In this document: positions 40,234 to 49,842 of the stretch, piece by piece
Layout: each line of letters begins with the position of its first letter
Position numbering within the stretch: position 1 is the first letter of the stretch
Source: Caballeronia telluris
GTDB taxonomy: Bacteria; Pseudomonadota; Gammaproteobacteria; Burkholderiales; Burkholderiaceae
Direction of reading: 5' to 3'
Assembly: GCF_001544495.1 (NCBI RefSeq)
Contig: NZ_FCNZ02000016.1
Location: 1-64,000, forward strand
DNA length: 64,000 nt
Translations under genes and position numbers: made by a program
The notes under the pieces: model-generated
Database searches by the model: none
Told to the model about the DNA's origin: nothing
Seen by the model: the letters and a program-made list of their open reading frames with translations, nothing else

Positions 40234-41636
40234 TGTTCGGGCAGAAGCAGATTTCGCGGAATGCCTTCGACGACGCAGCACCGCCGGCCGCCGAATCCGC
40301 CACGGTGACGACGCTCGCGCCGAAGCCGGCGGAGCCTGCGCCGGTACGCGCACCGGCACCGGAAGGCGGCGAGACGCTGGTCCGCTCCGATCTCTTCAAG
40401 CTGATCCGCAACGGCGTGTTCACGGCGATGAACGCGTCGGCGGCGGTCGGCAAGACGCGCGAGCAGATGAAGCCGGGCGTCGAGCAACTCGTGCTGGAAG
40501 TCGCGGAACGCGAGCGCCTGAACGTCACGCTCGCGGAGCAGGGGCAGATCGTCGGCGAACTGCTGAACGACATGTTCGGGCTCGGCCCGATCGAACCGCT
40601 GCTCGCCGACGAAACCATCACCGACGTCCTCGTGAACGGTCCCGATCAGGTCTATGTGGAACGGCACGGCCGGCTCGAACTGACGCAATGCAAGTTCCGC
40701 GACAACGCGCACGTGATCAACGTGGCGCAGCGGATCGCGGCGGGCGTCGGACGGCGCGTGGACGAAAGCAGCCCGATGGTCGACGCGCGTCTCGCGGACG
40801 GCAGCCGCGTCAACGTCGTGCTCCCGCCGCTTGCGATTCACGGCGCGTCGATCTCGATCCGGAAGTTTTCGAAGCGCAACATCACGCTGCACCGGATGGC
40901 GCAGCAAGGCAACATGTCGCAAGCGATGGCGAACGTGCTCAAGCTCGCCAGCACCTGCCGGCTCAACGTGATCGTGTCGGGCGGCACGGGCTCCGGCAAG
41001 ACGACGCTGCTCAACGCGCTCTCGCACTTCATCGGGCTCGGCGAGCGCACGGTCACCATCGAAGATGCGGCCGAACTGCAACTCGTGCAGCCGCATGTCG
41101 TGAGCCTGGAAACGCGCCCCGAAAACGCCGAGGGACTCGGCGCCGTGACGCAGCGCGACCTCGTGCGCAACGCGCTGCGGATGCGCCCGGACCGCATCAT
41201 CCTCGGCGAAACGCGGGGCGCCGAAGCCTTCGACGTGTTGCAGGCGATGAACACGGGCCACGACGGCTCGATGACGACCATCCACGCGAACACGCCGCGC
41301 GACGGTATCACGCGTCTGGAAAGTATGGTGATGATGGCGAACGGCAACCTGCCGCTGCTCTCGATCCGTCGTCAGATATCAAGCGCGGTGCACCTGATCG
41401 TGCAGATCGAACGGATGCGCGACGGCATGCGGCGCGTCACGCGCATCACCGAACTTGTCGGCATGGAAGGCGACGTGATCATCACGCAGGACCTCTTCAC
41501 GTTCCGCTATGACGCGAGCGCGTACAGCGAGGAAGTGAAGGGCACGTATGAATCGGCGGCGGTGCGGCCGGCGTTCGCGCAGCGCGCGGCGTACTACGGC
41601 CTCGAAGACGCGCTCCTCGAAGCGATGACGCCATGA
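40233..41636 (+). CDS. cpaF: Tad secretion ATPase CpaF/TadA
   Basis: A 467-residue type II/IV secretion ATPase that drives pilus assembly. A disordered N-terminus spans about 75 residues. VLVNGPDQVYVERHGRLELT begins the N-terminal domain. Walker A is GGTGSGKTT, the Asp box is in TIEDAAELQL, Walker B in IILGETRGAEAFD, and the His box in MTTIHANTPRDG. The stop overlaps tadB (ATGA). Confidence 0.96.
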   Translation: MFGQKQISRNAFDDAAPPAAESATVTTLAPKPAEPAPVRAPAPEGGETLVRSDLFKLIRNGVFTAMNASAAVGKTREQMKPGVEQLVLEVAERERLNVTLAEQGQIVGELLNDMFGLGPIEPLLADETITDVLVNGPDQVYVERHGRLELTQCKFRDNAHVINVAQRIAAGVGRRVDESSPMVDARLADGSRVNVVLPPLAIHGASISIRKFSKRNITLHRMAQQGNMSQAMANVLKLASTCRLNVIVSGGTGSGKTTLLNALSHFIGLGERTVTIEDAAELQLVQPHVVSLETRPENAEGLGAVTQRDLVRNALRMRPDRIILGETRGAEAFDVLQAMNTGHDGSMTTIHANTPRDGITRLESMVMMANGNLPLLSIRRQISSAVHLIVQIERMRDGMRRVTRITELVGMEGDVIITQDLFTFRYDASAYSEEVKGTYESAAVRPAFAQRAAYYGLEDALLEAMTP

Positions 41637-42607
41637 ACATGGTCAACCTCATCACCCTCTGTTCGTTTGTCGTCGTGCTGCTCATCGGCGTGATGGTGCT
41701 GACCGTGCAGGACATGCGCAATCATCAGCCGCACGCGCGCATTCACGCGCGCATGCAACAGTCGTTTTCGCAGCAGGTCGTGCGCGTCAAGGACGGCGCG
41801 CGGCGCGACGCCGACCTGTTCAAGATCAGCCGCCACGATAACGTCTTGAGCCGCTGGTTCGGCCCGAAGATGGTGCGGCTCAAGACAGTGGCGTCGACTC
41901 AGGGACTAAAGGTCGTGGTCGGCGTGGCGCTGGCAGGCGAGATCGTCGCGCTGCTGATGACGCATTTCATGCCGCTGCCTGCCTTCGCGGGACCGCTGCT
42001 GATCTTCGGACTGCCGGTTTTCGGAGCGATGCAGGCCTACCGTTTCCTCGTCGAGCGCTTTCGCAAGCGCTTTCTCGATGGCTTCCCCGATGTGATCGAC
42101 CTGATCGTGCGCGCCGTGCGCGCCGGTGTGCCGGTGACGCAAGTGATCAGCACGGCCGCGAGCGAATGTCCGGAACCGCTGCGCACCGAGTTCAAGCTGA
42201 TGGGCGATTCGCTGCAGGTCGGTCTCGATCTCGAAGAAGTGCTCGCGGTGGCCGTGAAGCGCATCGAAATCGCGGACTTTTCGTTCTTCAGCGTCTGTCT
42301 GTTGTTGCAGCGCGAAACCGGCGGACAGTTGGGCGAGACGCTCGAAAACCTCGCGGGCATCGTGCGTACGCGCCGCGAAATCCGCCTGAAGACGAAGGCG
42401 CTCACCGGCGAAGCGCGCATCACGACCAAGATTCTCGCCGCGATTCCGATCGTCATCATGCTGTCGATGTATGCGACCAACCGCGACTATCTGATGGTGC
42501 TCTTCGATACCGAGGCAGGCCGCAAGCTGCTCACGTTCGGCGTGATCTCGATCGTCAGCGGCCTCTTCGTGATCAAGAAGATGTCGAAGCTGGATACCTC
42601 GCGATGA
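41633..42607 (+). CDS. tadB: Tad inner-membrane platform protein TadB
   Basis: A 324-residue GspF-like (T2SSF) protein. It has an N-terminal membrane segment, a central pair (VVVGVALAGEIVALLMTHFM, then FAGPLLIFGLPVFGAM), the cytoplasmic helical F domain with DVIDLIVRAVRAGVPVTQVI and ETGGQLGETLENLA, and two C-terminal membrane segments. It pairs with TadC to form the platform for CpaF. The stop overlaps tadC (ATGA). Confidence 0.94.
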   Translation: MNMVNLITLCSFVVVLLIGVMVLTVQDMRNHQPHARIHARMQQSFSQQVVRVKDGARRDADLFKISRHDNVLSRWFGPKMVRLKTVASTQGLKVVVGVALAGEIVALLMTHFMPLPAFAGPLLIFGLPVFGAMQAYRFLVERFRKRFLDGFPDVIDLIVRAVRAGVPVTQVISTAASECPEPLRTEFKLMGDSLQVGLDLEEVLAVAVKRIEIADFSFFSVCLLLQRETGGQLGETLENLAGIVRTRREIRLKTKALTGEARITTKILAAIPIVIMLSMYATNRDYLMVLFDTEAGRKLLTFGVISIVSGLFVIKKMSKLDTSR

Positions 42608-43572
42608 CTCCGGAAAACGTCGAAACGCTGATCAACCTGCTGATGCTGCTGGCGCTGTTCGCGGTGCTCGCGATCTGGTGGGCGACCAAGCACGGCGGCC
42701 GGCGCGGCCGCATCGCCGAGCGCGCGCGTCTCGCCGCGCTCACGCATCGCAACGACCGGTCCGAAGCCGCCGACGCGGACGAACAAGCGGGCTTCCGCAC
42801 GCGGCTCCTGCGCCGGCTCGCAAGAATCGGCGACAAGATTCCGCTCTTCGACGCCGGCTATCGCCTCAAGCTGCAAAAGGAAATGGTGCGCAGCGGCTAT
42901 CGCAGCAGCGTCGCGGTGTCGATCCTGCTCGCGGTCAAGTTCTGCGTGGGCCTCGTGTGCGCCGCGCTGACCGTGATGCTCGGCTCGCACATTCCGGTCG
43001 TCGGCGAATATCCGGCGGGACGCGGCATCGCGATGCTGATGGTGTTCGTGGTCGGCATGATCCTGCCCGAGTACGTGGTCGCGTTTCAAGCGTCGCGGCG
43101 GCGCAAGGCGATGGCCGGCTGCCTGCCCGATGCGCTCGACCTGCTCGTGATCTGCACGAACGCGGGCAACAGCCTCGGCGTGAGCATCCGGCGCGTCGCG
43201 GACGAAATGAAGTCCATCTGTCCGCCGCTCTCCGACGAGTTCTCGCTGACCGCAGACGAACTGAAGCTCTCCGGCGACAGCGCGCGCGCATTGCATGGTC
43301 TCGCCGAACGCATCGACCTGCCTTCGATCCGCGCGCTCATCTCGACGCTCACGCAATCGATGCGCTACGGCACGCCGATCACGCAGGCGCTGCGCACGCT
43401 TTCGCGCACGGAACGGCTCGCGCACATCGTGTCGCTGGAGGAAAAGGCCGCGAAGCTCGCACCCAAGATGGTCGTGCCGATGATGCTCTTCATTCTTCCC
43501 GCGATCATCGCGATCGCAGCCGGCCCGGCCGTCATTCAACTTCTCGCCTTTATCGCAGGGCAATCGAAATGA
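42604..43572 (+). CDS. tadC: Tad inner-membrane platform protein TadC
   Basis: A 322-residue T2SSF protein, homologous to TadB: an N-terminal membrane segment, central membrane pair, PDALDLLVICTNAGNSLGVS, then LISTLTQSMRYGTPITQALR and a C-terminal membrane hairpin (MVVPMMLFILPAIIAIAAGP). The stop overlaps tadD (ATGA). Confidence 0.94.
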   Translation: MTPENVETLINLLMLLALFAVLAIWWATKHGGRRGRIAERARLAALTHRNDRSEAADADEQAGFRTRLLRRLARIGDKIPLFDAGYRLKLQKEMVRSGYRSSVAVSILLAVKFCVGLVCAALTVMLGSHIPVVGEYPAGRGIAMLMVFVVGMILPEYVVAFQASRRRKAMAGCLPDALDLLVICTNAGNSLGVSIRRVADEMKSICPPLSDEFSLTADELKLSGDSARALHGLAERIDLPSIRALISTLTQSMRYGTPITQALRTLSRTERLAHIVSLEEKAAKLAPKMVVPMMLFILPAIIAIAAGPAVIQLLAFIAGQSK

Positions 43573-44462
43573 ACTCAACCGAAGCAATCCGCCGCATCGT
43601 GATGACGGCCTGCGGCGCGGCATTGATGCTCGCGGCCGCGGCGTGCACGACGACGACGCGCCAGGTCACCGACACGCGTCCCGTCATGCGCAACACGGCG
43701 CCCAGCACGATGAGCGAGCTGCGCATTGCGGACACCGCGCTCGATTCCGGCAACTTCGAACTCGCGACGAGCCTCTATGAAAAGGCCGTGCAGGCCGACC
43801 CGAAATCGGTTCCGGGATTGACGGGGCTCGGCAACACGCTCTACGCAGTCGGCGACTTCACGCGCGCGAACGTCTACTACCAGCGCGCGAGCCAGGGCGA
43901 TCCGAACGCAACGGCACCGCTCATCGGCATCGCGCGAGTGGCGATCCATCAGCGCCGCTTCGACGATGCGACCGCCACTTACCGGCGCGTGCTTGCCCTG
44001 GCGCCGAACGATCCGCTCGCGTCCGCGGGACTCGGCGCGGCGCTCGACCTGAGCGGCGATCACGCCGGTGCGCAGGCGCTGCTGCGTCAGGCGCTGAACG
44101 CCAATCCGGGCGATCCGCTTCTGTCGGTCAATCTCGGCCTCTCGCTGATTCTCGCGGGCAATCCACGCGAAGGCGCGAACGTGCTGCTCGACGTGACGCG
44201 CTATCCGGCCGCGCCGCCGCAGGCGCGCCAGAATCTCGCGCTGGCCTACGGCCTCCTCGGCAATACGGAAGCGGCGGCGGAAATCCTCTCGCGCGATCTG
44301 CCGAAGGCATCGGTACAGGACAACCTGCGCTACTACGAGATCCAGCGCGCGTATCTGAACAGGCCGGCCGGCAACGCGGCGAACGCGGTATCGTCGGCGG
44401 CGCCGCCCGCCCGCGTCGCACCGGTGCAAGCCACGCCGATCCAGGCAGCGAGCCTGCGATGA
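43569..44462 (+). CDS. tadD: TadD TPR lipoprotein
   Basis: A 297-residue lipoprotein with signal peptide and lipobox (LAAAAC, Cys at about residue 26). Tetratricopeptide repeats run from about residue 50 to 240 (FELATSLYEKAVQADPKSVP; FDDATATYRRVLALAPNDPL). The Pro/Ala-rich tail is disordered. TadD is a pilotin-like factor for the secretin or its assembly. The stop overlaps tadE (ATGA). Confidence 0.92.
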   Translation: MNSTEAIRRIVMTACGAALMLAAAACTTTTRQVTDTRPVMRNTAPSTMSELRIADTALDSGNFELATSLYEKAVQADPKSVPGLTGLGNTLYAVGDFTRANVYYQRASQGDPNATAPLIGIARVAIHQRRFDDATATYRRVLALAPNDPLASAGLGAALDLSGDHAGAQALLRQALNANPGDPLLSVNLGLSLILAGNPREGANVLLDVTRYPAAPPQARQNLALAYGLLGNTEAAAEILSRDLPKASVQDNLRYYEIQRAYLNRPAGNAANAVSSAAPPARVAPVQATPIQAASLR

Positions 44463-44929
44463 CGCAGCGCTTCGTCGCGCGCCTCTGGCGTGACATCCGC
44501 GGGGTGTCCGCGATCGAATTCGCGCTCGTCGCGCCGGTCGTGTTCATCCTCGTGCTCGGCACGCTCGAGATGGCGCTCGACATGATCGTCGATGCATCGG
44601 TGCAGATCGCGGCACAGCAGGCGTCGCGCATCGGGCTGACGACGGCCAATCCCGCGAGCGGCACGCGCGCCGATCAGGCGCAGACGGTCGTGAACAACGT
44701 GCTCGGCCGCTGGCGCAGCATCGGCGGTACCGTGACCATCACGACGCTGAACTACGGCAGCTATAACAACGTGGGCAGCACCAACTATCAGGCCAACATG
44801 GGCAATTTCGGCGACGTCGTGTCCTACAACATCGCCGTGACGATTCCGGGCTTCTCGGGCATTCCCCAGCTCTTCGGCGTGAAGTCGATGACGTTCCAAC
44901 GCAACTACATCGTGCAGAACGAAAAATGA
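44459..44929 (+). CDS. tadE: TadE pseudopilin
   Basis: A 156-residue TadE-family pseudopilin. The processing site lies in DIRGVSAIEFALVAPVVFIL, with Glu at +5 after the Gly, followed by one membrane helix and a periplasmic domain. It is processed by CpaA and thought to prime the pilus. The stop overlaps tadF (ATGA). Confidence 0.92.
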   Translation: MTQRFVARLWRDIRGVSAIEFALVAPVVFILVLGTLEMALDMIVDASVQIAAQQASRIGLTTANPASGTRADQAQTVVNNVLGRWRSIGGTVTITTLNYGSYNNVGSTNYQANMGNFGDVVSYNIAVTIPGFSGIPQLFGVKSMTFQRNYIVQNEK

Positions 44930-45612
44930 AACGCACGCCTGACGCAAAGCTTGGCCGGCGCGGACGACCTCCCGGAGCCGGAGGGGCGCTTGAACGACTG
45001 TGGCGTTCCGAGCGCGGCAGCGTGACGATCGAATTCGTGGTGATCGTGCCGCTGATGCTGCTCGTGCTGCTCGGCTTCACCGAACTCTATCTGTACATGC
45101 GCACGGTGAGCATCGTCGAGCATACGGCGTTCACGCTCGCCGATTCGATCGGCCAGATGCAGCAGGTCATCGACGACAACACGACCAGCAATTCGAACAA
45201 CCTCGGTTCGATCTGGAACGCGGCGGCCGTGCTCGCGATGCCGAACGCGCTGCAGGCCAAGGGCGGTGTGATCGTGACCTCGGTGTGCGACCAGAGCACC
45301 GCCTGCACCACGCCGATCCTGCCGCCGAGCCAGACCTGGGGCGCGGGCACGGCCCAGATCGCCTGGCAGCGCAAGGCGCCGTGGACCGCTTCGGGCATGA
45401 CCTCGTTCGTCACGAAGACGAGCGTCCTGCCGAAGACCTGGCCGTTTCGCAGCGGCGACTCGGCGGTCGTCGTCGAGGTGTTCTATTCGTACACGCCGTT
45501 CGCGATGACCGCGCCGTTCTGGACCAACGCACCCGGCAAGCAGACGATCTATCAGCGCGTCTACGTGCGTCAGCGCGACGGGCAGCCGCTCCTGCTCAAG
45601 GCCGCCTCATGA
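44926..45612 (+). CDS. tadF: TadF pseudopilin
   Basis: A 228-residue TadE/F-like protein. A 30-residue basic leader precedes ERGSVTIEFVVIVPLMLLVL, again Gly followed by Glu at +5 in a hydrophobic helix. The periplasmic part contains a Cys pair in VCDQSTACTTP that could form a disulfide. The stop overlaps tadG (ATGA). Confidence 0.9.
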   Translation: MKRTPDAKLGRRGRPPGAGGALERLWRSERGSVTIEFVVIVPLMLLVLLGFTELYLYMRTVSIVEHTAFTLADSIGQMQQVIDDNTTSNSNNLGSIWNAAAVLAMPNALQAKGGVIVTSVCDQSTACTTPILPPSQTWGAGTAQIAWQRKAPWTASGMTSFVTKTSVLPKTWPFRSGDSAVVVEVFYSYTPFAMTAPFWTNAPGKQTIYQRVYVRQRDGQPLLLKAAS

Positions 45613-47414
45613 TGCGAAGCACCGACATGACATCCCGGCGCCGCTTTAAGCCCGAAGGACGCGGCGCCGCTGCGCTCGTGAAGGGCGAAGAAGGCGCGGT
45701 CACGATGATCCTCGCGGTCTGCGCGAGCATGATGATCGGCGCGATGTGCACCGCGCTCGACACGATCCACTACGAGATGACGCAGGCGCGCATGCAGATG
45801 GCGCTCGACGTCGCGACGCTTTCGGCCGGCGCCGATCTCTCGCACTACGCGAGCACTTCGGGCAGCGATCTCGCGAACTGGCAGAAGGACGCCCGCGCGT
45901 ACTACGACGCCAACATGCCGAAGGGCTATCTCGACCTCGTGATGCCCGACAACAAGTTCTCCGCGACCGTGAGCGGCACGCCCGCCGCCGGCCAGACGAT
46001 CAAGCTCTCGGCTTCGGGTTCGATGCCGCTGCTCGCACCGGTCTTCTTCGGCACCAATACGACGGGCAGCGGCTCCGGCTCCGGTTCAGGGTCAGGCAAC
46101 ACGCCGGATGTCTCGACCGTCACGGCGTCCAACGCGGCGCTACGCCTGCCGAAGAGCACGCTCGAACTCGTGCTGGTGCTCGACAACACCGGCTCGATGG
46201 CGGACTACGCCAGCAGCGACAAGACGCAGGGCACGAAGATCGCCGGGCTGAGGACGGCGGCGGCACGGCTCGTCGCGAACATCCTCGGCCAGTCGGGCCA
46301 TGATTCGTACATCGGGCTCGTGCCGTTCACGACGTTGGTGAACGTCAAAGGTGCATTGCAGTCGGGCGGAACCTGGATGACGCCGAAGTTCGCCTACAAC
46401 CCCAAGAACGTCTCGATGGCGCCGGATTCGTCCATCACGCAGTCGGGGTGGGGCGGCTGTGCCGTCGAGCCGCGCGACGCGTCGGGCAATCTTTATCCGA
46501 AGGCTTATGCGCCGAAGGACATCCCGGCCTTCACTCCGTTTTACTACAACGTGCCGAAAGCGGGCTTCACGGTCACGACCTACGACAACAGCACGAAGTG
46601 CAACGTGACCGGTACGACGTCGTTCATGGGCGGTCCGCTCAGCTACCAGACCAACGGCTCGCTGACCTACTGCGGCACGAAGAACGGCGCCACGGTCGCG
46701 AACCTGTGGGGCCAGCCGAAGACGGACAAGCCCACGATCACGACGCTCTACCAGAACGGCAACACGAATTCGACCGGCACGATGAACGGACCGTGCGGCA
46801 TCCAGCCCGCGAAGTTCCTCACGCAGGATTCGACCGCGCTCACCACCGCGATCAACAAGATGCAGGCGAGCGGCTCGACGATCATTCCGACCGGACTGCT
46901 CTGGGGATGGCGGATGCTGTCGTCGGACTGGTCGGGCAACGTGGCGGGCGCCGGCAACGGCTGGATCTCCACCGACACGAGCATGCCGCGGCCGGAAACC
47001 ACGCAGGCGTTACAGCGCGTCGCGATCGTGCTGACCGACGGCCAGAACGATCCCGGCACCGCGAGCGGCATCATGCCGATGCCATCGTTCAACGGGCTCT
47101 CGGGCGTCGGCAACAACGTCCTGCAGGCGCCGACGCTCAAGCGGACCAACGGCACGTCGCTCGTCAACGGGTCGATGTCGTCGGTGACGGACATCAACGC
47201 ATTCCAGCTCGGCGTGTGCACGGCGATGAAGAACGCGGGCATCGTGGTGTATGCGATCACCTTCGGCGCCGACGCGTCGAGCGGCGTCGCGCAGCAGGTG
47301 ATGCAGAGTTGCGCGTCGCCGGGCGACTACTTCCATGCGCCGACCAACGACGACCTCGACGCGATCTTCCAGCAGATCGCCGGCAACCTCGGCGTGCTTC
47401 GCCTGACGCAGTGA
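45609..47414 (+). CDS. tadG: TadG-like von Willebrand A domain protein
   Basis: A 601-residue protein. The N-terminal TadE-like helix is EEGAVTMILAVCASMMIGAM. A Thr/Gly/Ser linker (about residues 153-165, alternating Gly and Ser) precedes a von Willebrand A domain starting LELVLVLDNTGSMADY, where DNTGS is the MIDAS metal site. VLTDGQNDPGT is the later metal loop. Four to six cysteines in the insert (WGGCAVEP; STKCNVTG; LTYCGTK; GPCGIQP) suggest disulfides. It may anchor or tip the pilus. It is the last gene of the operon. Confidence 0.92.
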   Translation: MMRSTDMTSRRRFKPEGRGAAALVKGEEGAVTMILAVCASMMIGAMCTALDTIHYEMTQARMQMALDVATLSAGADLSHYASTSGSDLANWQKDARAYYDANMPKGYLDLVMPDNKFSATVSGTPAAGQTIKLSASGSMPLLAPVFFGTNTTGSGSGSGSGSGNTPDVSTVTASNAALRLPKSTLELVLVLDNTGSMADYASSDKTQGTKIAGLRTAAARLVANILGQSGHDSYIGLVPFTTLVNVKGALQSGGTWMTPKFAYNPKNVSMAPDSSITQSGWGGCAVEPRDASGNLYPKAYAPKDIPAFTPFYYNVPKAGFTVTTYDNSTKCNVTGTTSFMGGPLSYQTNGSLTYCGTKNGATVANLWGQPKTDKPTITTLYQNGNTNSTGTMNGPCGIQPAKFLTQDSTALTTAINKMQASGSTIIPTGLLWGWRMLSSDWSGNVAGAGNGWISTDTSMPRPETTQALQRVAIVLTDGQNDPGTASGIMPMPSFNGLSGVGNNVLQAPTLKRTNGTSLVNGSMSSVTDINAFQLGVCTAMKNAGIVVYAITFGADASSGVAQQVMQSCASPGDYFHAPTNDDLDAIFQQIAGNLGVLRLTQ

Positions 47415-47420
47415 AAGCCG

Positions 47421-47450
47421 TGCCCGCGATACACGCGCATCGCGGGCACG
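47421..47450 (+). terminator. Hairpin after tadG
   Basis: GTGCCCGCGAT (47421-47431) and ATCGCGGGCAC (47440-47450) pair over 11 bp with an 8-base loop. There is no T-run, so it may be a weak or Rho-assisted terminator. Confidence 0.5.
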
Positions 47451-47504
47451 TCCATTGCTAAAAACGCTCTGCAAGTCCACTTGAACTCTTGAAGGAGAGT
47501 CGAC

Positions 47505-47990
47505 ATGCCAGAGAAGAAAACCGTCGAGCGCGCGCAGGCCGCAAAGCGCGCGGGAAAGTCGCCGAGCACCCAGGCCGGCGCGTTCGTGAAGGAACAGATC
47601 GACCACGTCCGCGAAGGCAAGCACGGCGCGAAGTCCGCGAAGCAGGCGATCGCGATCGGCTTGTCCGAGGCGCGTCGCGCGGGCGTCAAGACCAAGGCGC
47701 CGAAGAAGGGCGCCACGTCCGAAGCCACGCGCAAGAAGGCGGCGCAGGACACGGCCGCGGGCCAGCACAAGACGAAGAAGAGCGCGAGCACGGAGTCGAA
47801 GAGCAAGCGCTCGGCCGTCTCCACTCGCGTGCTCAAGCGCGAGAGCACGAAGGCGGCGTCGCATACGGCGTTGTCGCGGCAGTCGCACGCGAGCGCGAGC
47901 CGGCGTTCGGCCGCCGACCGCTCGGCCGCCGCAAAGAAGGGCTGGGCGACCCGTCGCAAGGCCGCGGCCGGACGTCACGCGACGCGCTGA
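47505..47990 (+). CDS. Basic DUF6496-type protein
   Basis: A 161-residue, very basic, Ala/Lys/Ser-rich protein with a strong GAAGGAGA ribosome site. The N-terminal segment (FVKEQIDHVREGKHGAKSAK, then QAIAIGLSEARRAGVK) is the recurring DUF6496-like motif. The rest is low-complexity (KKAAQDTAAGQHKTKKSAST) and resembles histone H1-like tails. Nucleic-acid binding is plausible but unproven. It is a single gene. Confidence 0.8.
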   Translation: MPEKKTVERAQAAKRAGKSPSTQAGAFVKEQIDHVREGKHGAKSAKQAIAIGLSEARRAGVKTKAPKKGATSEATRKKAAQDTAAGQHKTKKSASTESKSKRSAVSTRVLKRESTKAASHTALSRQSHASASRRSAADRSAAAKKGWATRRKAAAGRHATR

Positions 47991-48002
47991 GTCGTCGGGT
48001 TC

Positions 48003-48932
48003 CTAGCGGTCGCTTCGCGCGGAATCGGGCAGCATCCGGGCGAATGAGACGGCCATCGTCGCGAGTTCCTGCGCAGCGGGCGTGAGCGGCACGCCCGCGC
48101 GGCGCACGAGGCACACCGGCGTGATGGCCGCGTGTTCCGCGATCCGCACGACGGCGAGCGAATCGCGGAAAAACGCGTGGTCCGCGAGCCGCGACGGTTC
48201 GAGCGCGAGATAGTCGGAGTGCGCGACGCAGTGCAGCGTATCGAACACGGCCTCGGTCGTGGCGGCGATGCGCGGCGGTTCGAGACCGGCGGCATCGAAG
48301 AGCATCGAGAGGCGGTTCGTCGCCGATACGGCCCGGCGCGGTCGCGTACTCACCCATTCACACGTCCGCAGATCGGCGAGCGCGCGCGCCCGTGCGAGCG
48401 GGTGATCGCGCCGCGCGATCACCGAGACTTCCGAATCGAAGAGGCGCGTCGTCTCCAGGTCGTGAACATCGGCTTCCTGCGACACCAGCGCGAGCGCGAA
48501 ATCCAGACTGCCGTCGCGAACCCATGACGTCAGCACGCGCGAAGTCGCGCTCGTCAGATGCACCTCGATGCGCGGACATCGCTCGCGATAGCTCGCGAGC
48601 AGCGCGGGGAACAGGCGCATCGTGGCCTCGGCCGCGAGCCCGAGCGCGACGTGTCCCGTCGATTCGCCGCGCAATTGCCGCATTTCCTCTTCGGTGCGCG
48701 CGCACTCGCCGAGGATGACGTCGGCGCGCAAACGCAGGCGTTCACCGACCGACGTAAGCCGCGCGCCGCGATGCCCGCGCTCGAAAAGCGCTCCGCCGAC
48801 GCTCGCTTCGAGCTTGCGCAGTTGTTGCGTCACGCCGCTCTGCGCGACGTTCAGACGCCGCGCCGCCGCACGCAGGCTGCCGCTTTCGGCAACCGCGATG
48901 AACATGCGCAACTGGGTGAGAGTCAAATCCAC
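48003..48932 (-). CDS. LysR-family transcriptional regulator
   Basis: A 309-residue LysR protein starting at GTG: MDLTLTQLRMFIAVAESGSL with the recognition region LNVAQSGVTQQLRKLEASVG, then an effector domain from about residue 92. It is divergent from the solute-binding protein and deacylase genes, so it is probably their regulator. No clear T-N11-A box was picked out in the 115-bp gap. Confidence 0.92.
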   Translation of the reverse strand: MDLTLTQLRMFIAVAESGSLRAAARRLNVAQSGVTQQLRKLEASVGGALFERGHRGARLTSVGERLRLRADVILGECARTEEEMRQLRGESTGHVALGLAAEATMRLFPALLASYRERCPRIEVHLTSATSRVLTSWVRDGSLDFALALVSQEADVHDLETTRLFDSEVSVIARRDHPLARARALADLRTCEWVSTRPRRAVSATNRLSMLFDAAGLEPPRIAATTEAVFDTLHCVAHSDYLALEPSRLADHAFFRDSLAVVRIAEHAAITPVCLVRRAGVPLTPAAQELATMAVSFARMLPDSARSDR

Positions 48933-49047
48933 GGGCTGTCCGGTGATCTTGAAAAGTGATCATGATAAGCAAATCGCCCCTTATTGGTAGCGTTTTGCGC
49001 CCGTACCATCGTCAGGCGTTTTCTCGAAAAGAACCTTCCCGCCTGCC

Positions 49048-49818
49048 ATGAAAAGACTCGCTTCGCTTCTCACGATCGCTGCGGCGCTGGCCGCTTCGCC
49101 TGCCCTTGCCCGCGATGCCAGCGCGCTGCGCCTCGGCATCGACCCGGGTTATCCGCCGATGGACGTCAAGACGCCGGACGGCCACGTCGCCGGCTTCGAC
49201 GTCGATCTGGGCGACGAAATCTGCCGCCGCATCGCGATGCATTGCGAGTGGATCGAACTCGAATTCTCCGGCATGATCCCGGCGCTGCAGGCGCGCAAGA
49301 TCGACGGGATCATGTCGTCGATGGCGATCACCGACAAGCGCATGAAGCAGATCGCGTTCTCCACTAAGCTCTTCCAGTTCAAGTCGCGGCTGATCGCGAA
49401 GAACGGCGCGCCGCTCACCGCTAGCGCGCAGGGCCTGCGCGGCAAGCGCATCGGCGTGCAGAGCGGCAGTCAGTTCGAAACCTATGCGCTCAAGAACTGG
49501 CAACCGGGCGGCGTCGAAGTGGTCGCGTATCAGAGCCAGGAGGGCGTGTTCAACGATCTCATGGCAGGCCGCATCGATGCCGCGTTGCTCGGCTCGGTGG
49601 AAGCGGAGCACGGTTTCCTGAAGACGCCGCGCGGCGCGGGCTTCGCCTTCGTCGGCGAGCCGCTCTCGATGGGCGATCACGGCGTCGGCATGGGTCTGCG
49701 GCAGGACGACACGGCGCTCAAGGCCAAGGTCGATCGCGCGGTCGCGGATATGCGCGCCGATGGCACCTATCAGAAGATCGCGCGCAAGTATTTCGACTTC
49801 GACGTATACGGCGACTGA
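49048..49818 (+). CDS. Amino-acid ABC transporter substrate-binding protein
   Basis: A 256-residue family 3 solute-binding protein (HisJ/ArgT type). The signal peptide ends near ALARDAS (about residue 24). LRLGIDPGYPPMDVKTPDGH and VAGFDVDLGDEICRRIAM form the ligand domain start, and DGIMSSMAITDKRMKQIAFS the central strand. Cationic amino acids or related compounds are likely ligands. No permease or ATPase gene is adjacent, so it must borrow a transporter encoded elsewhere. Confidence 0.9.
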   Translation: MKRLASLLTIAAALAASPALARDASALRLGIDPGYPPMDVKTPDGHVAGFDVDLGDEICRRIAMHCEWIELEFSGMIPALQARKIDGIMSSMAITDKRMKQIAFSTKLFQFKSRLIAKNGAPLTASAQGLRGKRIGVQSGSQFETYALKNWQPGGVEVVAYQSQEGVFNDLMAGRIDAALLGSVEAEHGFLKTPRGAGFAFVGEPLSMGDHGVGMGLRQDDTALKAKVDRAVADMRADGTYQKIARKYFDFDVYGD

Positions 49819-49842
49819 ACGCCTCGACTCAAGGATCATCGG

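Noticed and set aside
46060..46105. Repeat array in tadG as a mobile or CRISPR-like element
   Set aside because: It is only a coding Gly-Ser linker made by a short GGCTCC-type repeat in frame.
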